A stretch of DNA of 64,000 bases from Scatosoma sp045533485 (GTDB taxonomy: Bacteria > Bacillota > Clostridia > Christensenellales > Borkfalkiaceae): NCBI GenBank assembly GCA_045533485.1, contig JAZSHX010000010.1, forward strand, positions 18,057 to 82,056. Direction: 5' to 3'. Below, in pieces: positions 33,988 to 43,458 of this stretch (positions within the stretch are counted from its first letter, which is position 1; every line of letters starts with the position of its first letter). The position numbers and the translations under genes were made by a program. The notes beneath the pieces are model-generated. The model had not been told where the DNA came from, did not search any database, and worked only from the letters and a program-made list of their open reading frames with translations.

Positions 33988-36585
33988 ATGGCACTTTCAC
34001 AAATGATGCAACATTATCTTTCGATGAAAGAGAAATATAAAGACTGCGTTTTATTTTACCGTTTAGGCGACTTTTATGAAATGTTTTTTGAAGACGCCTT
34101 GGAAGTTTCACGCATTTTAGATTTGACGCTTACGGGCAGAGATTGCGGTTTGGAAGAACGCGCGCCTATGTGCGGTATTCCTTTCCACGCGGCGGACGCG
34201 TACGTGGCTAAGCTTGTGGCGGCAGGAAAAAAAGTTGCCATTTGCGAACAAGTTTCCGATCCCAAACAAGCTGGCAAGGGCTTGGTGGAGCGCGACGTAA
34301 TCCGCGTGGTTTCCGCGGGTACGGTGATTGAAGAAGAATTTTTAGAAGAAGGACAAAGCAATTATATTGCTTGTATCACTAAAACGCAGGACGGCGCGGC
34401 GCTGGCTTGGACGGATATCACTACGGGCGAATTTTTCGCGGAAGAATTTATCGGCGAAAGCATAGAAGACGCGGTTGGTAAACTTGTAAAATTGTCCGTT
34501 GCGGAAGTCATTTGCAACGAAGAAATGTTGCTTGCGGCAAAAGACGTTAAGGAAGTCAAGCATGGTTTGTTGCCTGCGTTTTCCTGCTACGTGCCTTGGG
34601 CGTTTAACGTAAAGCACGCGGAAAAGAATTTGCTGGAACAGTTTGCCGCCGTTTCGCTTGGCGCTTATGGTCTTTCGGGAAAAGACAACTTGATTGCAAC
34701 GGCAGGCGCATTGATTGCCTATCTTCGTGAAACGCAAAAGCACGCGCTTAAAAATATCCAGTCCATCAAGGTCGTCCATCGCGACGCGTTTATGGAGCTG
34801 GACGCAATTGCCGTGCGTAATTTGGAAATTTTGAAAAACAATGCGGAAAACAAGAAATACGGTTCTCTTTTGTGGGTGCTTGACAAAACGCAAACGGGCA
34901 TGGGTGCGCGCCTTTTGCATAGGATGCTGCTTTCGCCCCTTAAAGATATAGAGCAAATCAATTACCGTCAAAACGGCGTGGAAGAGCTTGTAAACGCGGC
35001 GGTTGCGCGTGTAGGGTTATACGAAACGTTGCACACCATCGGCGACGTAGAGCGTATGGCAGGGAAAATTTCCAACGGCAATTTTCACCCCAAAAACTGT
35101 TTGGCGTTGGCGGCGGCGTTGAACGCATTACCGTCTTTGAAATTTCAGCTTAGCGGTTTTTCTTCGCCTATTTTACGCGACGTAGACGCAGGGCTTATCG
35201 ATATGAAGGATATTGCCGATTTATTGACGGCGGCAATCGACGAAGAAGCAGGCGCTATGATGAAGGACGGCGGCTATATCAAAGCAGGTTTTCATCAAGA
35301 GCTTGACGAACTTCGCAATATCAAAGAAACTAACGAACGCATCATCAAGGAAATCGAAGTACGTGAACGGGAACGCACGGGCATTAAAACCTTAAAAACG
35401 GGCAATAACCGCGTATTTGGGTATTATATCGAAGTGAGCAATTCCTTTAAGGATAAAGTACCGCCCGAGTATATCCGTAAGCAAACGCTGACAACAGGCG
35501 AAAGATATATTACGGAAGAGCTGAAAATGTTGGAAGAGCGCGTGTTCACAAGTGCGGAACGCGCCCTGCAAATCGAAGTGCAAATTTACAATAAAATTTT
35601 GCAAATTTTGACGGATAGATTGACGGATTTGCAAACGATAGCGTCGTCGGTTGCCTTGCTGGATTGCTTGGTGTCCTTTGCTACGGTTGCAAAAGAACGC
35701 AAATACGTTCGTCCGCAAATACTGGATTTTGGCGAAGCGCTGCAAATCACCGACGGCCGCCATCCCGTAGTGGAAGCCATTTCCAAGGAACGCTTCGTGC
35801 CTAACGACACGCTTTTGGACAACGGCGAAAACCGTTGCGCCGTGATTACCGGCCCGAATATGGCTGGTAAAAGTACGTATATGCGCCAAGTGGCGTTGAT
35901 TGTGCTTATGGCGCACGTGGGGGCGTACGTGCCCGCAAAGGCGGCGAAAATTCCGCTTACCGACCGCATTTTTACGCGTGTAGGCGCAAGCGATAATCTC
36001 ATTTTCGACCAAAGTACGTTTATGGTGGAAATGACGGAAGTTGCCGCGATTTTACAACGCGCAACCAAGGATAGCTTGCTTGTTTTGGACGAAGTAGGCA
36101 GGGGGACAAGTACCTACGATGGTTTGTCGATTGCTTGGTCGGTGATCGAGTTTTTAACCAAGCACGTACAAGCAAAAACGCTGTTTTCCACGCATTATCA
36201 CGAACTTACGGAGCTTGAAAATACGCTGGACGGCGTGAAAAATTATAAGGTAACCGTCAAGGAGTTAAACGGCGCGGTAGTATTTTTAAGAAAAATTGTC
36301 CGCGGCAGTGCGCATCGCAGCTTCGGTATTGAAGTTGCCGCGCTTGCAGGCGTTCCTAAGGAAGTAACGCAGCGCGCGAAAAATATCTTAAAAGCACTGG
36401 AAAAGAACGATTTGGTCGGCAATAAAAAGACGATTGTCGATATGGAAATCGACGAAACGCAGGAAGCAAAAACGTACAGTGAAACGGAAAGAGTGCTTTT
36501 GGATATCGACGTGAACACGCTTTCGCCTATGCAGGCGTTGATGCTTATCAGCGACTTGAAAGAAAAGTTACAATCGGAGAATTGA
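33988..36585 (+). CDS. mutS: DNA mismatch repair protein MutS
   Basis: 865 aa mismatch-recognition ATPase. The N-terminal mismatch-binding motif is in FYRLGDFYEMF (about residues 23-33), where the Phe and Glu contact the mispair. The ATPase core has Walker A GPNMAGKST (about 621) and Walker B LLVLDEVGRGTS. Directly followed by mutL (1 nt gap), so the pair is co-translated. Confidence 0.97.
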   Translation: MALSQMMQHYLSMKEKYKDCVLFYRLGDFYEMFFEDALEVSRILDLTLTGRDCGLEERAPMCGIPFHAADAYVAKLVAAGKKVAICEQVSDPKQAGKGLVERDVIRVVSAGTVIEEEFLEEGQSNYIACITKTQDGAALAWTDITTGEFFAEEFIGESIEDAVGKLVKLSVAEVICNEEMLLAAKDVKEVKHGLLPAFSCYVPWAFNVKHAEKNLLEQFAAVSLGAYGLSGKDNLIATAGALIAYLRETQKHALKNIQSIKVVHRDAFMELDAIAVRNLEILKNNAENKKYGSLLWVLDKTQTGMGARLLHRMLLSPLKDIEQINYRQNGVEELVNAAVARVGLYETLHTIGDVERMAGKISNGNFHPKNCLALAAALNALPSLKFQLSGFSSPILRDVDAGLIDMKDIADLLTAAIDEEAGAMMKDGGYIKAGFHQELDELRNIKETNERIIKEIEVRERERTGIKTLKTGNNRVFGYYIEVSNSFKDKVPPEYIRKQTLTTGERYITEELKMLEERVFTSAERALQIEVQIYNKILQILTDRLTDLQTIASSVALLDCLVSFATVAKERKYVRPQILDFGEALQITDGRHPVVEAISKERFVPNDTLLDNGENRCAVITGPNMAGKSTYMRQVALIVLMAHVGAYVPAKAAKIPLTDRIFTRVGASDNLIFDQSTFMVEMTEVAAILQRATKDSLLVLDEVGRGTSTYDGLSIAWSVIEFLTKHVQAKTLFSTHYHELTELENTLDGVKNYKVTVKELNGAVVFLRKIVRGSAHRSFGIEVAALAGVPKEVTQRAKNILKALEKNDLVGNKKTIVDMEIDETQEAKTYSETERVLLDIDVNTLSPMQALMLISDLKEKLQSEN

Positions 36586-36586
36586 T

Positions 36587-38758
36587 ATGGCTAAAATAAA
36601 TATTTTGCCCGCAAGTGTATACAACCGCATCGCCGCAGGCGAAGTGATTGAGCGCCCGTATTCCGTCGTAAAAGAGTTGGTGGAAAACGCGTTGGACGCA
36701 GGCGCGACGGAAATATCGGTATATATCGAAAACGGCGGCAAACAGCTTGTCCGCGTGGTGGATAACGGTTGCGGTATCGAACGCAGTGATTTGCAATCGG
36801 CGTTTTTACCGCACGCGACCAGCAAAATCGCCAAAGCGGAAGATTTGGACAGCATTTTAACGCTGGGTTTCCGTGGGGAAGCTGTAGCGTCGATTGCGTC
36901 CGTTTCTACCATGACCATCACGTCGAAAACGGCAGGCAATAAATGCTATCGCTTAACGTCCAAATGCGGTGTGCTTGGCGAAATTAAAGAAGCGGCGGAC
37001 GGCGGCGACGGCACGGACGTGCGCGTGGAAGGACTTTTCCAAAATACGCCCGTGCGCTTAAAATTTTTGAAATCGGATAAAGCGGAAGAAACGGACGTAA
37101 CAACTTTTGTTTCTCGCTTTATTTTATCGCGCCCCGACGTAGCGTTTACCTATTATGCGAACGATAAAAAGATTTTGCAATCGTTTGGCGGCGGTATGGA
37201 AGAAGCGTTTTTAGGCGTATACGGCGCAACCGCGCTTTCCCGTTGTTATAAAATCGACGCAGTGAAGCACGGAATTCGTTTACGCGGTTATATCGGCGAT
37301 CAAAACTTTTTCAAACCGAATAAAAGCTATCAAAGCACGTACATTAACGGCAGGTATGTGTTGAACACCACGCTTGCAACGGCTATTTCCACCGCATACG
37401 GCGGATACGCAATGAAAAGGCAATATCCTTTCTACGTCTTGTATTTGCAAATGCCGCCGGAAATCGTCGACGTAAACGTACACCCTAATAAAACGGACGT
37501 GCGTTTCCCCGATAACAATATGATTTTCGGCATCGTGCATACGATTATTCGGGACGTAATCGACGGGAACGCGAAGGCGCTTGAATACGTTGTGCAAAGC
37601 GCGCAACCGCCCGTGGAAGCGCAAACAAAAGTAGAAGTTCAAGCAAAAGAGAAAACGGCGCCGACGAAAACGCTGTCGCAGTCCATTTTGGAGCAATCCG
37701 CGCAAGAAAAGCAGGAAATAAAAACGCAAAGCAATCCAGCGGCGTCCGTGTTTGATTTTTCCACGTTGACTTATGAAGACGCACAGCGTGAACTCAAAGA
37801 AAGCGCGCCGCACTTCGGCGGTTCAAAGCACGGAGAAGAAACTGCGCAAAAAACGCCTAAAAACGACCTGCCTTTGGGAGAAGACGGTTTGCCTTTGGGG
37901 TTTATTCCAAAAGAGAAACTGGGGCCGTATACGGGCAAAATGCGCCGTCTTAGCGTATTTGAAGAAAAGCTGCCGCCTATTCCCACATCGAAAAATCCAG
38001 CAAAGCTGTTGAAAAAATATCCCGATTTATACTATGAAAAGTTATATATCGAATTTAACGACCCTGAACGCGAAAAGAAAAAAGCAGGTGAAGCGACAAA
38101 TCCCGAAGAGAAAGATTATTTTGAAGAAAACAAGCGCTATTTGGCGGAAATGGAAAGCAAGGCGCAGCAAAATAAAATCGACGTTACCGTTTGTAAGTAT
38201 GCAGGCAAGCTGTTTAATACCTATTTGCTGTATGAAATGGGCGACGACGCGTATATTATCGATCAGCACGCCGCGCACGAACGGTTGATTTTCAATCGCT
38301 TAAAAGAACGTATGCAAAACAGAGACGTGCCTACGCAAGCTATGCTTTTGCCTTTTGAATTGCAGGTAAACGCTTTTGAAGCGGAATTTATGCGCGCACA
38401 TTTGCAAAATATTCAAGCGATGGGCTTTGAAATTGAAGAAGAAGTTGAAAATACGTTTAAGGTATATGCAATTCCTATGGACTTGCAAAACATAGATTTG
38501 AATAAATTTTTCAATGATATTCTTGGCGAAATTCACAATTTCAAGGCGATTAAGCTGGAAGATATCTTAAAGGATAAGCTTGCGTCGGCGGCTTGTAAGG
38601 CGGCGGTTAAGGGCGGCAATGATTTGACGGAAATGGAAGTAAACGCATTGTTTGCGCTGATGGACGGCGATATGGGCTTAAAATGTCCGCACGGCAGACC
38701 GGTTGTTGTAAAAATGTCGAAAACACAGCTGGAAAAAATGTTTAAGAGGATTGTCTAA
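36587..38758 (+). CDS. mutL: DNA mismatch repair protein MutL (endonuclease-type)
   Basis: 723 aa. The N-terminal GHKL ATPase has ELVENALDAGAT, DNGCGI and GFRGEA. A long variable linker runs from about 330 to 540. The C-terminal domain has CPHGRP and the FKR end of the endonuclease family. The metal-binding motif DQHAxxExxxxE reads DQHAAHERLIFN (residues 559-570), so the last Glu is Asn. It overlaps miaA by 1 nt (TAATG). Confidence 0.95.
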   Translation: MAKINILPASVYNRIAAGEVIERPYSVVKELVENALDAGATEISVYIENGGKQLVRVVDNGCGIERSDLQSAFLPHATSKIAKAEDLDSILTLGFRGEAVASIASVSTMTITSKTAGNKCYRLTSKCGVLGEIKEAADGGDGTDVRVEGLFQNTPVRLKFLKSDKAEETDVTTFVSRFILSRPDVAFTYYANDKKILQSFGGGMEEAFLGVYGATALSRCYKIDAVKHGIRLRGYIGDQNFFKPNKSYQSTYINGRYVLNTTLATAISTAYGGYAMKRQYPFYVLYLQMPPEIVDVNVHPNKTDVRFPDNNMIFGIVHTIIRDVIDGNAKALEYVVQSAQPPVEAQTKVEVQAKEKTAPTKTLSQSILEQSAQEKQEIKTQSNPAASVFDFSTLTYEDAQRELKESAPHFGGSKHGEETAQKTPKNDLPLGEDGLPLGFIPKEKLGPYTGKMRRLSVFEEKLPPIPTSKNPAKLLKKYPDLYYEKLYIEFNDPEREKKKAGEATNPEEKDYFEENKRYLAEMESKAQQNKIDVTVCKYAGKLFNTYLLYEMGDDAYIIDQHAAHERLIFNRLKERMQNRDVPTQAMLLPFELQVNAFEAEFMRAHLQNIQAMGFEIEEEVENTFKVYAIPMDLQNIDLNKFFNDILGEIHNFKAIKLEDILKDKLASAACKAAVKGGNDLTEMEVNALFALMDGDMGLKCPHGRPVVVKMSKTQLEKMFKRIV

Positions 38759-39654
38759 TGGCGAAAGTTTTGGTGGTTTGCGGTGCAACGGCGTCGGGGA
38801 AAACTTCGCTGGCAATCGAATGCGCAAAACGCTTAAATACGGAAATTATATCTGCGGATTCTATGCTTGTTTATAAGGGATTAGACGTAGGTACGGCAAA
38901 ACCGAGCATGCAAGAACGCGACGGCGTTGTGCACCATCTAATCGACGTGGTTGCTCCAAAATGCAGTTTTTCCGTAAGCGATTACGAAGCAAAAGCGTTG
39001 CCGATTGTAGAAGACTTGCTTGGGCGTGGCAAAACGCCTATTATTTGCGGCGGTACGGGGTTTTATATCAACGCGCTCTTATATAAAAGTCAATTTGGTA
39101 ACGTAGGAGCAAATGAAGAAATCCGCGCAAAATACGAACGCTTACAGGAAGAATACGGAAACGAGTATGTACACGCGCTTTTGCAGGAAAAAGATCCCGA
39201 AAGCGCGCAAAAATTGCACATAAACGATGTAAAACGCGTAATTCGCGCGCTGGAAATATACGATTTGACGGGAAAGCCCAAATCGGAGCAATGCGATTTG
39301 CCTATTCCGCGTTTTGATTTTGTTGCCGTTTCCATCAATCACGATAGACAAACGCTGTATGAGCGCATCAACCTGCGCGTAGAGCAAATGTATGAAAACG
39401 GCTTAAAACAAGAAGTGCAAACGCTTTTAGAAAGCGGAATAAACAAAGCGATGCAATGTATGCAGGGAATCGGTTATAAAGAAATTGTCGAAGGCATAGA
39501 GCAGGGCTTGGCGGACGAAGAAGTGCAAGAGCTTATCAAAAAAAATACGCGTAATTACGCAAAGCGTCAAATCACTTTCTTTAAACGTTTGCAAAATCAC
39601 GTGTATTTATCGCCCGAAAAGGCAAATGCAGACGCAGTATTGAAACTTTTATGA
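38758..39654 (+). CDS. miaA: tRNA dimethylallyltransferase MiaA
   Basis: Transfers a dimethylallyl group to A37 of tRNAs reading UNN codons. 298 aa; P-loop GATASGKTS (9-17), then DSMLVYKGLDVGTAKP and GGTGFYINALL are all family signatures. It supplies the substrate for MiaB in the same operon. Its ATG overlaps the mutL stop. Confidence 0.95.
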   Translation: MAKVLVVCGATASGKTSLAIECAKRLNTEIISADSMLVYKGLDVGTAKPSMQERDGVVHHLIDVVAPKCSFSVSDYEAKALPIVEDLLGRGKTPIICGGTGFYINALLYKSQFGNVGANEEIRAKYERLQEEYGNEYVHALLQEKDPESAQKLHINDVKRVIRALEIYDLTGKPKSEQCDLPIPRFDFVAVSINHDRQTLYERINLRVEQMYENGLKQEVQTLLESGINKAMQCMQGIGYKEIVEGIEQGLADEEVQELIKKNTRNYAKRQITFFKRLQNHVYLSPEKANADAVLKLL

Positions 39655-39714
39655 GCTACTATGTCACACATAATACCTATGTCTGGCATAGTACAAAAAC
39701 AAAAGGATAATTTT

Positions 39715-40941
39715 ATGAATATTCAAGAATTGATAAAAAAGAGCGAAGAAAAACTTACAAAAAACTTTGAAAAAGCGGATAAAATCAGCGAATTTAACCA
39801 AGAAAAGGTGTTGAAAGCGTTTAATAAGCATTCGGTAGCAATTCGCCATTTTAACGGTACGACGGGGTACGGATACGGCGACGATGGCAGATTTACGCTT
39901 GGTCAAGTGTACGCAGACGCGCTTGGCGGCGAAGCGGGGATTGTATCGCCTGCATTGTTAAGCGGTACGCACGCTTTGACGGTCGCGCTGTTTGGTGTGC
40001 TTAGAACGGGCGATGAAGTGCTTTGCATTTCGGGTATGCCGTACGATACCCTGCGCGGCGTTATTTACGGCGACGGTAACGGTTCGCTTAAGGATTATCA
40101 AATCGGTTTTACCTGCGTGGATTTAGATGAAAACGGCAAGTTTGATAAGCAATCGATTGCGCGTGAAATGGCAAAAATCGGCGATAAATTGAAAATGGTT
40201 TATATTCAACGTTCGCGTGGGTATGAGCTTCGCGATGCGTTCACGGTTGCTGAAATCGGCGATATATGCGCGTACGTGCGTTTGCTTGGCTTTACGGGCT
40301 GTATTTTCACGGATAATTGCTACGGCGAATTTGTGGAAACGCAAGAACCTTGCGACGTTGGCGCGGACGTAGCGGTGGGTTCGCTTATAAAAAATCCCGG
40401 TGGCGGTTTGACGCCAACGGGCGGTTATATCGTGGGTAAAGCGGAGTATATCGAAAATATCGGCAAACGTTTGACAGCACCTTCGGTTGGCAACGAAGTA
40501 GGTTCGTACGCATACGGTTACCGACTGTTCTATCAAGGATTGTTTATGGCACCGCACGTTGTAAATCAAGCGATTAAGGGCAGTTTGCTCATCGGGCAAT
40601 GTATGCAGGAGCTTGGCTATGAAAATTTCCCGAAGCTGGACAAAACGCCTGCGGATATCACGCGCGCTATTCGTTTTGATACCGCGGAGCAACTTTGTTC
40701 GTTTATTCAATCCGTGCAGGAAGCGTCGCCCGTAGACAGTTTCGTAACGTTAGAGCCGTGGGATATGCCGGGGTACGACAGCAAGGTGATTATGGCGGCA
40801 GGGTGCTTTGTCGAAGGTTCGTCCATTGAACTTTCCGCCGACGCGCCCGTGAAGGAGCCGTACACAGCGTATTTCCAAGGTGGTTTGACGTATGAACATT
40901 GTAAATATGCGCTCAAAAAGATTTTAGAAAAATTGACGTAA
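39715..40941 (+). CDS. Methionine gamma-lyase family protein (PLP, Alum_res type)
   Basis: 408 aa from the ATG at 39715, which has AAAGGA; an ATG at 39661 would add an odd 18-residue tail. Fold-type I PLP enzyme of the aluminium-resistance/YnbB family. ALLSGTHALTVALFG, CISGMPYDTL and the likely PLP lysine in GSLIKNPGGG are visible. Its true reaction is not settled in the literature I know; carbon-sulfur lyase activity is a family-level guess. Bacillus has the homologue ynbB in a similar position after miaA. Confidence 0.85.
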   Translation: MNIQELIKKSEEKLTKNFEKADKISEFNQEKVLKAFNKHSVAIRHFNGTTGYGYGDDGRFTLGQVYADALGGEAGIVSPALLSGTHALTVALFGVLRTGDEVLCISGMPYDTLRGVIYGDGNGSLKDYQIGFTCVDLDENGKFDKQSIAREMAKIGDKLKMVYIQRSRGYELRDAFTVAEIGDICAYVRLLGFTGCIFTDNCYGEFVETQEPCDVGADVAVGSLIKNPGGGLTPTGGYIVGKAEYIENIGKRLTAPSVGNEVGSYAYGYRLFYQGLFMAPHVVNQAIKGSLLIGQCMQELGYENFPKLDKTPADITRAIRFDTAEQLCSFIQSVQEASPVDSFVTLEPWDMPGYDSKVIMAAGCFVEGSSIELSADAPVKEPYTAYFQGGLTYEHCKYALKKILEKLT

Positions 40942-40950
40942 GCAAAATAA

Positions 40951-40987
40951 AAGACGGTTTTCGTAAAGAAGACCGTCCGTTTTTTAT
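40951..40987. terminator. Terminator between the PLP lyase gene and ung
   Basis: GACGGTTTTC and GAAGACCGTC pair across a short loop, followed by CGTTTTTT. The stop codon of the opposite-strand ung is at 40984, so it probably works in both directions. Confidence 0.82.
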
Positions 40988-41652
40988 TTGGTTAAATCCC
41001 AGTCGATAGGCGCAATGCCGTGGGCTTGTAAATAATCGTTGGTTTTAGAAAAATGCTTGCAGCCGAAAAATCCGTTGTATGCGGAAAGGGGGGACGGGTG
41101 CGCGCATTCCAAAATCAAATGCTTGGCAGTGTCGATAAGCGGTTTTTTACTGCGTGCGTTACCGCCCCAAAGGATAAACACCACGTTTTGCTTTTGATCG
41201 GAAATAAGTTTAATAACGCTATCGGTAAACCAAGCCCAACCGCATTTTGAGTGAGAATTTGCTTGATGCTCACGCACGGAAAGGGAAGTGTTCATAAGAA
41301 GCACGCCTTGCTTTGCCCATTTGGTCAAATTGCCCGATTTTGGCAAATCACAACCAACGTCCGCCTGTAATTCCTTGAAGATATTTTGCAGTGACGGCGG
41401 TTTGTCTATGCCGTCTTGCACAGAAAAGCACAAGCCATGCGCCTGTCCTACGTTATGATAGGGGTCCTGCCCCAAAATTACCGCTTTCAAATTGCTAAAT
41501 TGTGTGTAGCGAAAGCAGTTATACAAATCGTACATATCGGGATATACGACGTGATTTCGATATTCATCTAACAAAAACTTGCGGATTTTTTGATACCGTT
41601 CGTCTTGAAAAAGCGGTGTGAGCCGTTCGTTCCAGTCGCCTAAATCAATCAT
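40984..41652 (-). CDS. ung: Uracil-DNA glycosylase
   Basis: Family 1 UDG, 222 aa. The catalytic water-activating motif GQDPYHN and the C-terminal HPSPLSAYNGFFG loop are intact. Third gene of a minus-strand unit sfp-mtnN-ung; a TAAGGAG ribosome site lies upstream and mtnN ends 9 nt before it. Confidence 0.96.
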   Translation of the reverse strand: MIDLGDWNERLTPLFQDERYQKIRKFLLDEYRNHVVYPDMYDLYNCFRYTQFSNLKAVILGQDPYHNVGQAHGLCFSVQDGIDKPPSLQNIFKELQADVGCDLPKSGNLTKWAKQGVLLMNTSLSVREHQANSHSKCGWAWFTDSVIKLISDQKQNVVFILWGGNARSKKPLIDTAKHLILECAHPSPLSAYNGFFGCKHFSKTNDYLQAHGIAPIDWDLTK

Positions 41653-41661
41653 AATTGCTCC

Positions 41662-42318
41662 TTATAATTGCGCAAAAATAGCAGGCAATTGCGCTTTCAA
41701 ATGCGCCAACGCCTTATCCTTATTCACCAAATATTGTTCGGTCGTGCTGCCGCTGCCTGCAAGGTCGGAAATCGCCTTGAACGCGTACATGGGTACCTGC
41801 GCCGCCAAAGCAGTTTGCGCAATCGCAGCCCCTTCCATGTCGCGGATATCCGCTTGCAGCTCCTTGGTAAGCAACGCGTAATCGTCCAAGCTGTCGTTAA
41901 ATCTATCCGCCGTACCCAAGTGTTTGCCAGGGTAGTCAAGCGAAGTAACGGACAAGGGCAAATACGGCTCTTCATATTCGTTCAAAGTGCCCATTTTCGT
42001 GCCGTTTAATTGTACCAAGTCAAAATCAAACTGTACGGCTTTGGAAATAGCGTACACTTGGCAAAGCTCCACGCCGCTGTTCAAACCGCCTGCAACGCCG
42101 AAATTGAGCAAGCAATCGACCTTAAAAGACGATATAAGCATTTGTGCGCCGATGGCGGCGTTGACCTTTCCCACGCCGCAAATACACAAAACGACGTCCT
42201 TTTCAAACGCTTTACCGATAAAAATTTGTTTTCCGCATTGTGTCAACGAACGCGTAATTTGCATTTCGCTAAGTAAAATATCCGCTTCGCTTTGCATTGC
42301 AATCACTGCACCGATCAT
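41662..42318 (-). CDS. mtnN: 5'-methylthioadenosine/S-adenosylhomocysteine nucleosidase
   Basis: 218 aa nucleoside phosphorylase-fold hydrolase that salvages the toxic by-products MTA and SAH. It opens with IGAVIAMQSEAD, which holds the catalytic acid. FGVAGGL and the adenine/ribose-binding DMEGAAIAQTA motif are present. Strong AAAGGAG ribosome site. The related futalosine hydrolases look similar, but the DMEGA pattern favours MTAN. Confidence 0.88.
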   Translation of the reverse strand: MIGAVIAMQSEADILLSEMQITRSLTQCGKQIFIGKAFEKDVVLCICGVGKVNAAIGAQMLISSFKVDCLLNFGVAGGLNSGVELCQVYAISKAVQFDFDLVQLNGTKMGTLNEYEEPYLPLSVTSLDYPGKHLGTADRFNDSLDDYALLTKELQADIRDMEGAAIAQTALAAQVPMYAFKAISDLAGSGSTTEQYLVNKDKALAHLKAQLPAIFAQL

Positions 42319-42378
42319 ATTTTTTCTCCTTTTGTATAAAAAGACAAGCTGTTTTATTGCCTTTCTGTTTTTTTTGTG

Positions 42379-42912
42379 TTACAATGATAGAGTAATAAAT
42401 TCCGCGTCTGTAAAATCTTGTTCCGCACAAACGGTCAACAGTATATCACCCAAAGTAAAACGTGTCAACCGTACGGGGAGTGGAATTTCGTTATAAAAAA
42501 GCGCGTCGTTTTCCAAACGCAGCTTATACAAATCGTGCGCCAGCGTGCCCCCAAGCCATTTTACGGCGCTTTCCTTTGCCGTCCAGTGTTTGAGAAAGGA
42601 TACGCTGTCGACAATTTCTTTGCGCTCTTGCGTAGAAAAGCGTTTGATGATAGGCGTATAATCCACTTGGCGTGTTTGATATTCCGCGTCAATACCTATG
42701 TTTTCCTTGGAAAAGGCGATAAACAGCTTATCCTTAGTGTGCGATACGGAAAAGAAAAAAGGCGTTTGTCCTTGCACGGACAAAAAGGGCTTGCCGTGGT
42801 CGCCGCGTATAACGGTGGCTTCGTTTAGTTGAAAATAAGCGGATACAATGCTTAAAACAGCTTGTTCACTGCTTGTATAAGCGGTTTTATCCGCAATAAA
42901 TATTTTTTTCAT
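42379..42912 (-). CDS. 4'-phosphopantetheinyl transferase (Sfp/AcpT-like)
   Basis: 177 aa. Magnesium-binding IGIDAEYQ and the second motif LKHWTAKESAVKW fit the Sfp superfamily, which loads phosphopantetheine on acyl or peptidyl carrier proteins. Shorter than B. subtilis Sfp (224 aa). There is no NRPS/PKS gene here; the target may be the primary ACP or unknown carriers. Its ATG sits 7 nt past the -10 box, so the mRNA appears leaderless. Confidence 0.85.
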   Translation of the reverse strand: MKKIFIADKTAYTSSEQAVLSIVSAYFQLNEATVIRGDHGKPFLSVQGQTPFFFSVSHTKDKLFIAFSKENIGIDAEYQTRQVDYTPIIKRFSTQERKEIVDSVSFLKHWTAKESAVKWLGGTLAHDLYKLRLENDALFYNEIPLPVRLTRFTLGDILLTVCAEQDFTDAEFITLSL

Positions 42913-42919
42913 ATATCAT

Positions 42920-42948
42920 ATTATAACAGGAGAGAAAGAAAATGTCAA
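42920..42948 (-). promoter_or_regulatory. Sigma-A promoter of sfp-mtnN-ung, inside the neighbouring coding start
   Basis: Minus strand TTGACA (42948-42943), a 17 bp spacer and TATAAT (42925-42920). The -35 box lies within codons 1-3 of the opposite-strand CGCAxxGCC gene, and the expected start point (42913/42912) is at the sfp ATG. Confidence 0.82.
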
Positions 42949-43400
42949 GAGCTGAAAAGGCAAAACAATTATTCTTGCAAGGTTATGCATGTTCGCAAGC
43001 AGTTGCGCTTGCGTTTGCGGACGTTATGGAGATGGACGAAGGAGACGTTGCAAAAATTGCGTTACCCTTTGGCGGTGGATTTGGGCGGTTGCGTTTAACC
43101 TGTGGTGCGGTAAGTGGTATGGCTTTCGTTTACGGCAAAACGTGTGTGAGTGCGGAAAATACGCCGGAAAATAAAGCGAATACGTATGCGGTAACCCGTG
43201 AGCTCTGCCAAAAATTTCAAGAACAATGCGGAAGCCTTATTTGCGGAGAATTGTTAAACGCGATGAACGTACCCGTAGAAGTGGGCGGAACCCCCGAAGC
43301 ACGCACGGAAGAGTATTATAAGAAGCGTTCGTGTGCAGATATCGTGTATACGGCAACGGAAATTTTGGAAAATTTCTTAGAAGAAAAAGGAATTATATAA
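42942..43400 (+). CDS. C_GCAxxG_C_C family protein
   Basis: 152 aa Cys-rich redox-type protein. GYACSQAVALAF, the Gly-rich GGGFGRLRLTCGAVSGM, a later CGSLICGELL and a C-terminal SCADIVYTA carry the spaced cysteines of the family; these may form disulfides or bind a cofactor. Function is not established. AGGAGAG precedes the ATG. Divergent from sfp with only 29 nt between start codons. Confidence 0.85.
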   Translation: MSRAEKAKQLFLQGYACSQAVALAFADVMEMDEGDVAKIALPFGGGFGRLRLTCGAVSGMAFVYGKTCVSAENTPENKANTYAVTRELCQKFQEQCGSLICGELLNAMNVPVEVGGTPEARTEEYYKKRSCADIVYTATEILENFLEEKGII

Positions 43401-43410
43401 CGATGAGCGA

Positions 43411-43446
43411 TAAAAAACAGCGGAGAAACTTCCGCTGTTTTTTGTG
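43411..43446. terminator. Bidirectional terminator before ychF
   Basis: AAAAAACAGCGGA, loop GAAACT, TCCGCTGTTTTTT: a symmetric stem with A and T runs, shared by two convergent genes. Confidence 0.9.
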
Positions 43447-43458
43447 TATATATTGCTT

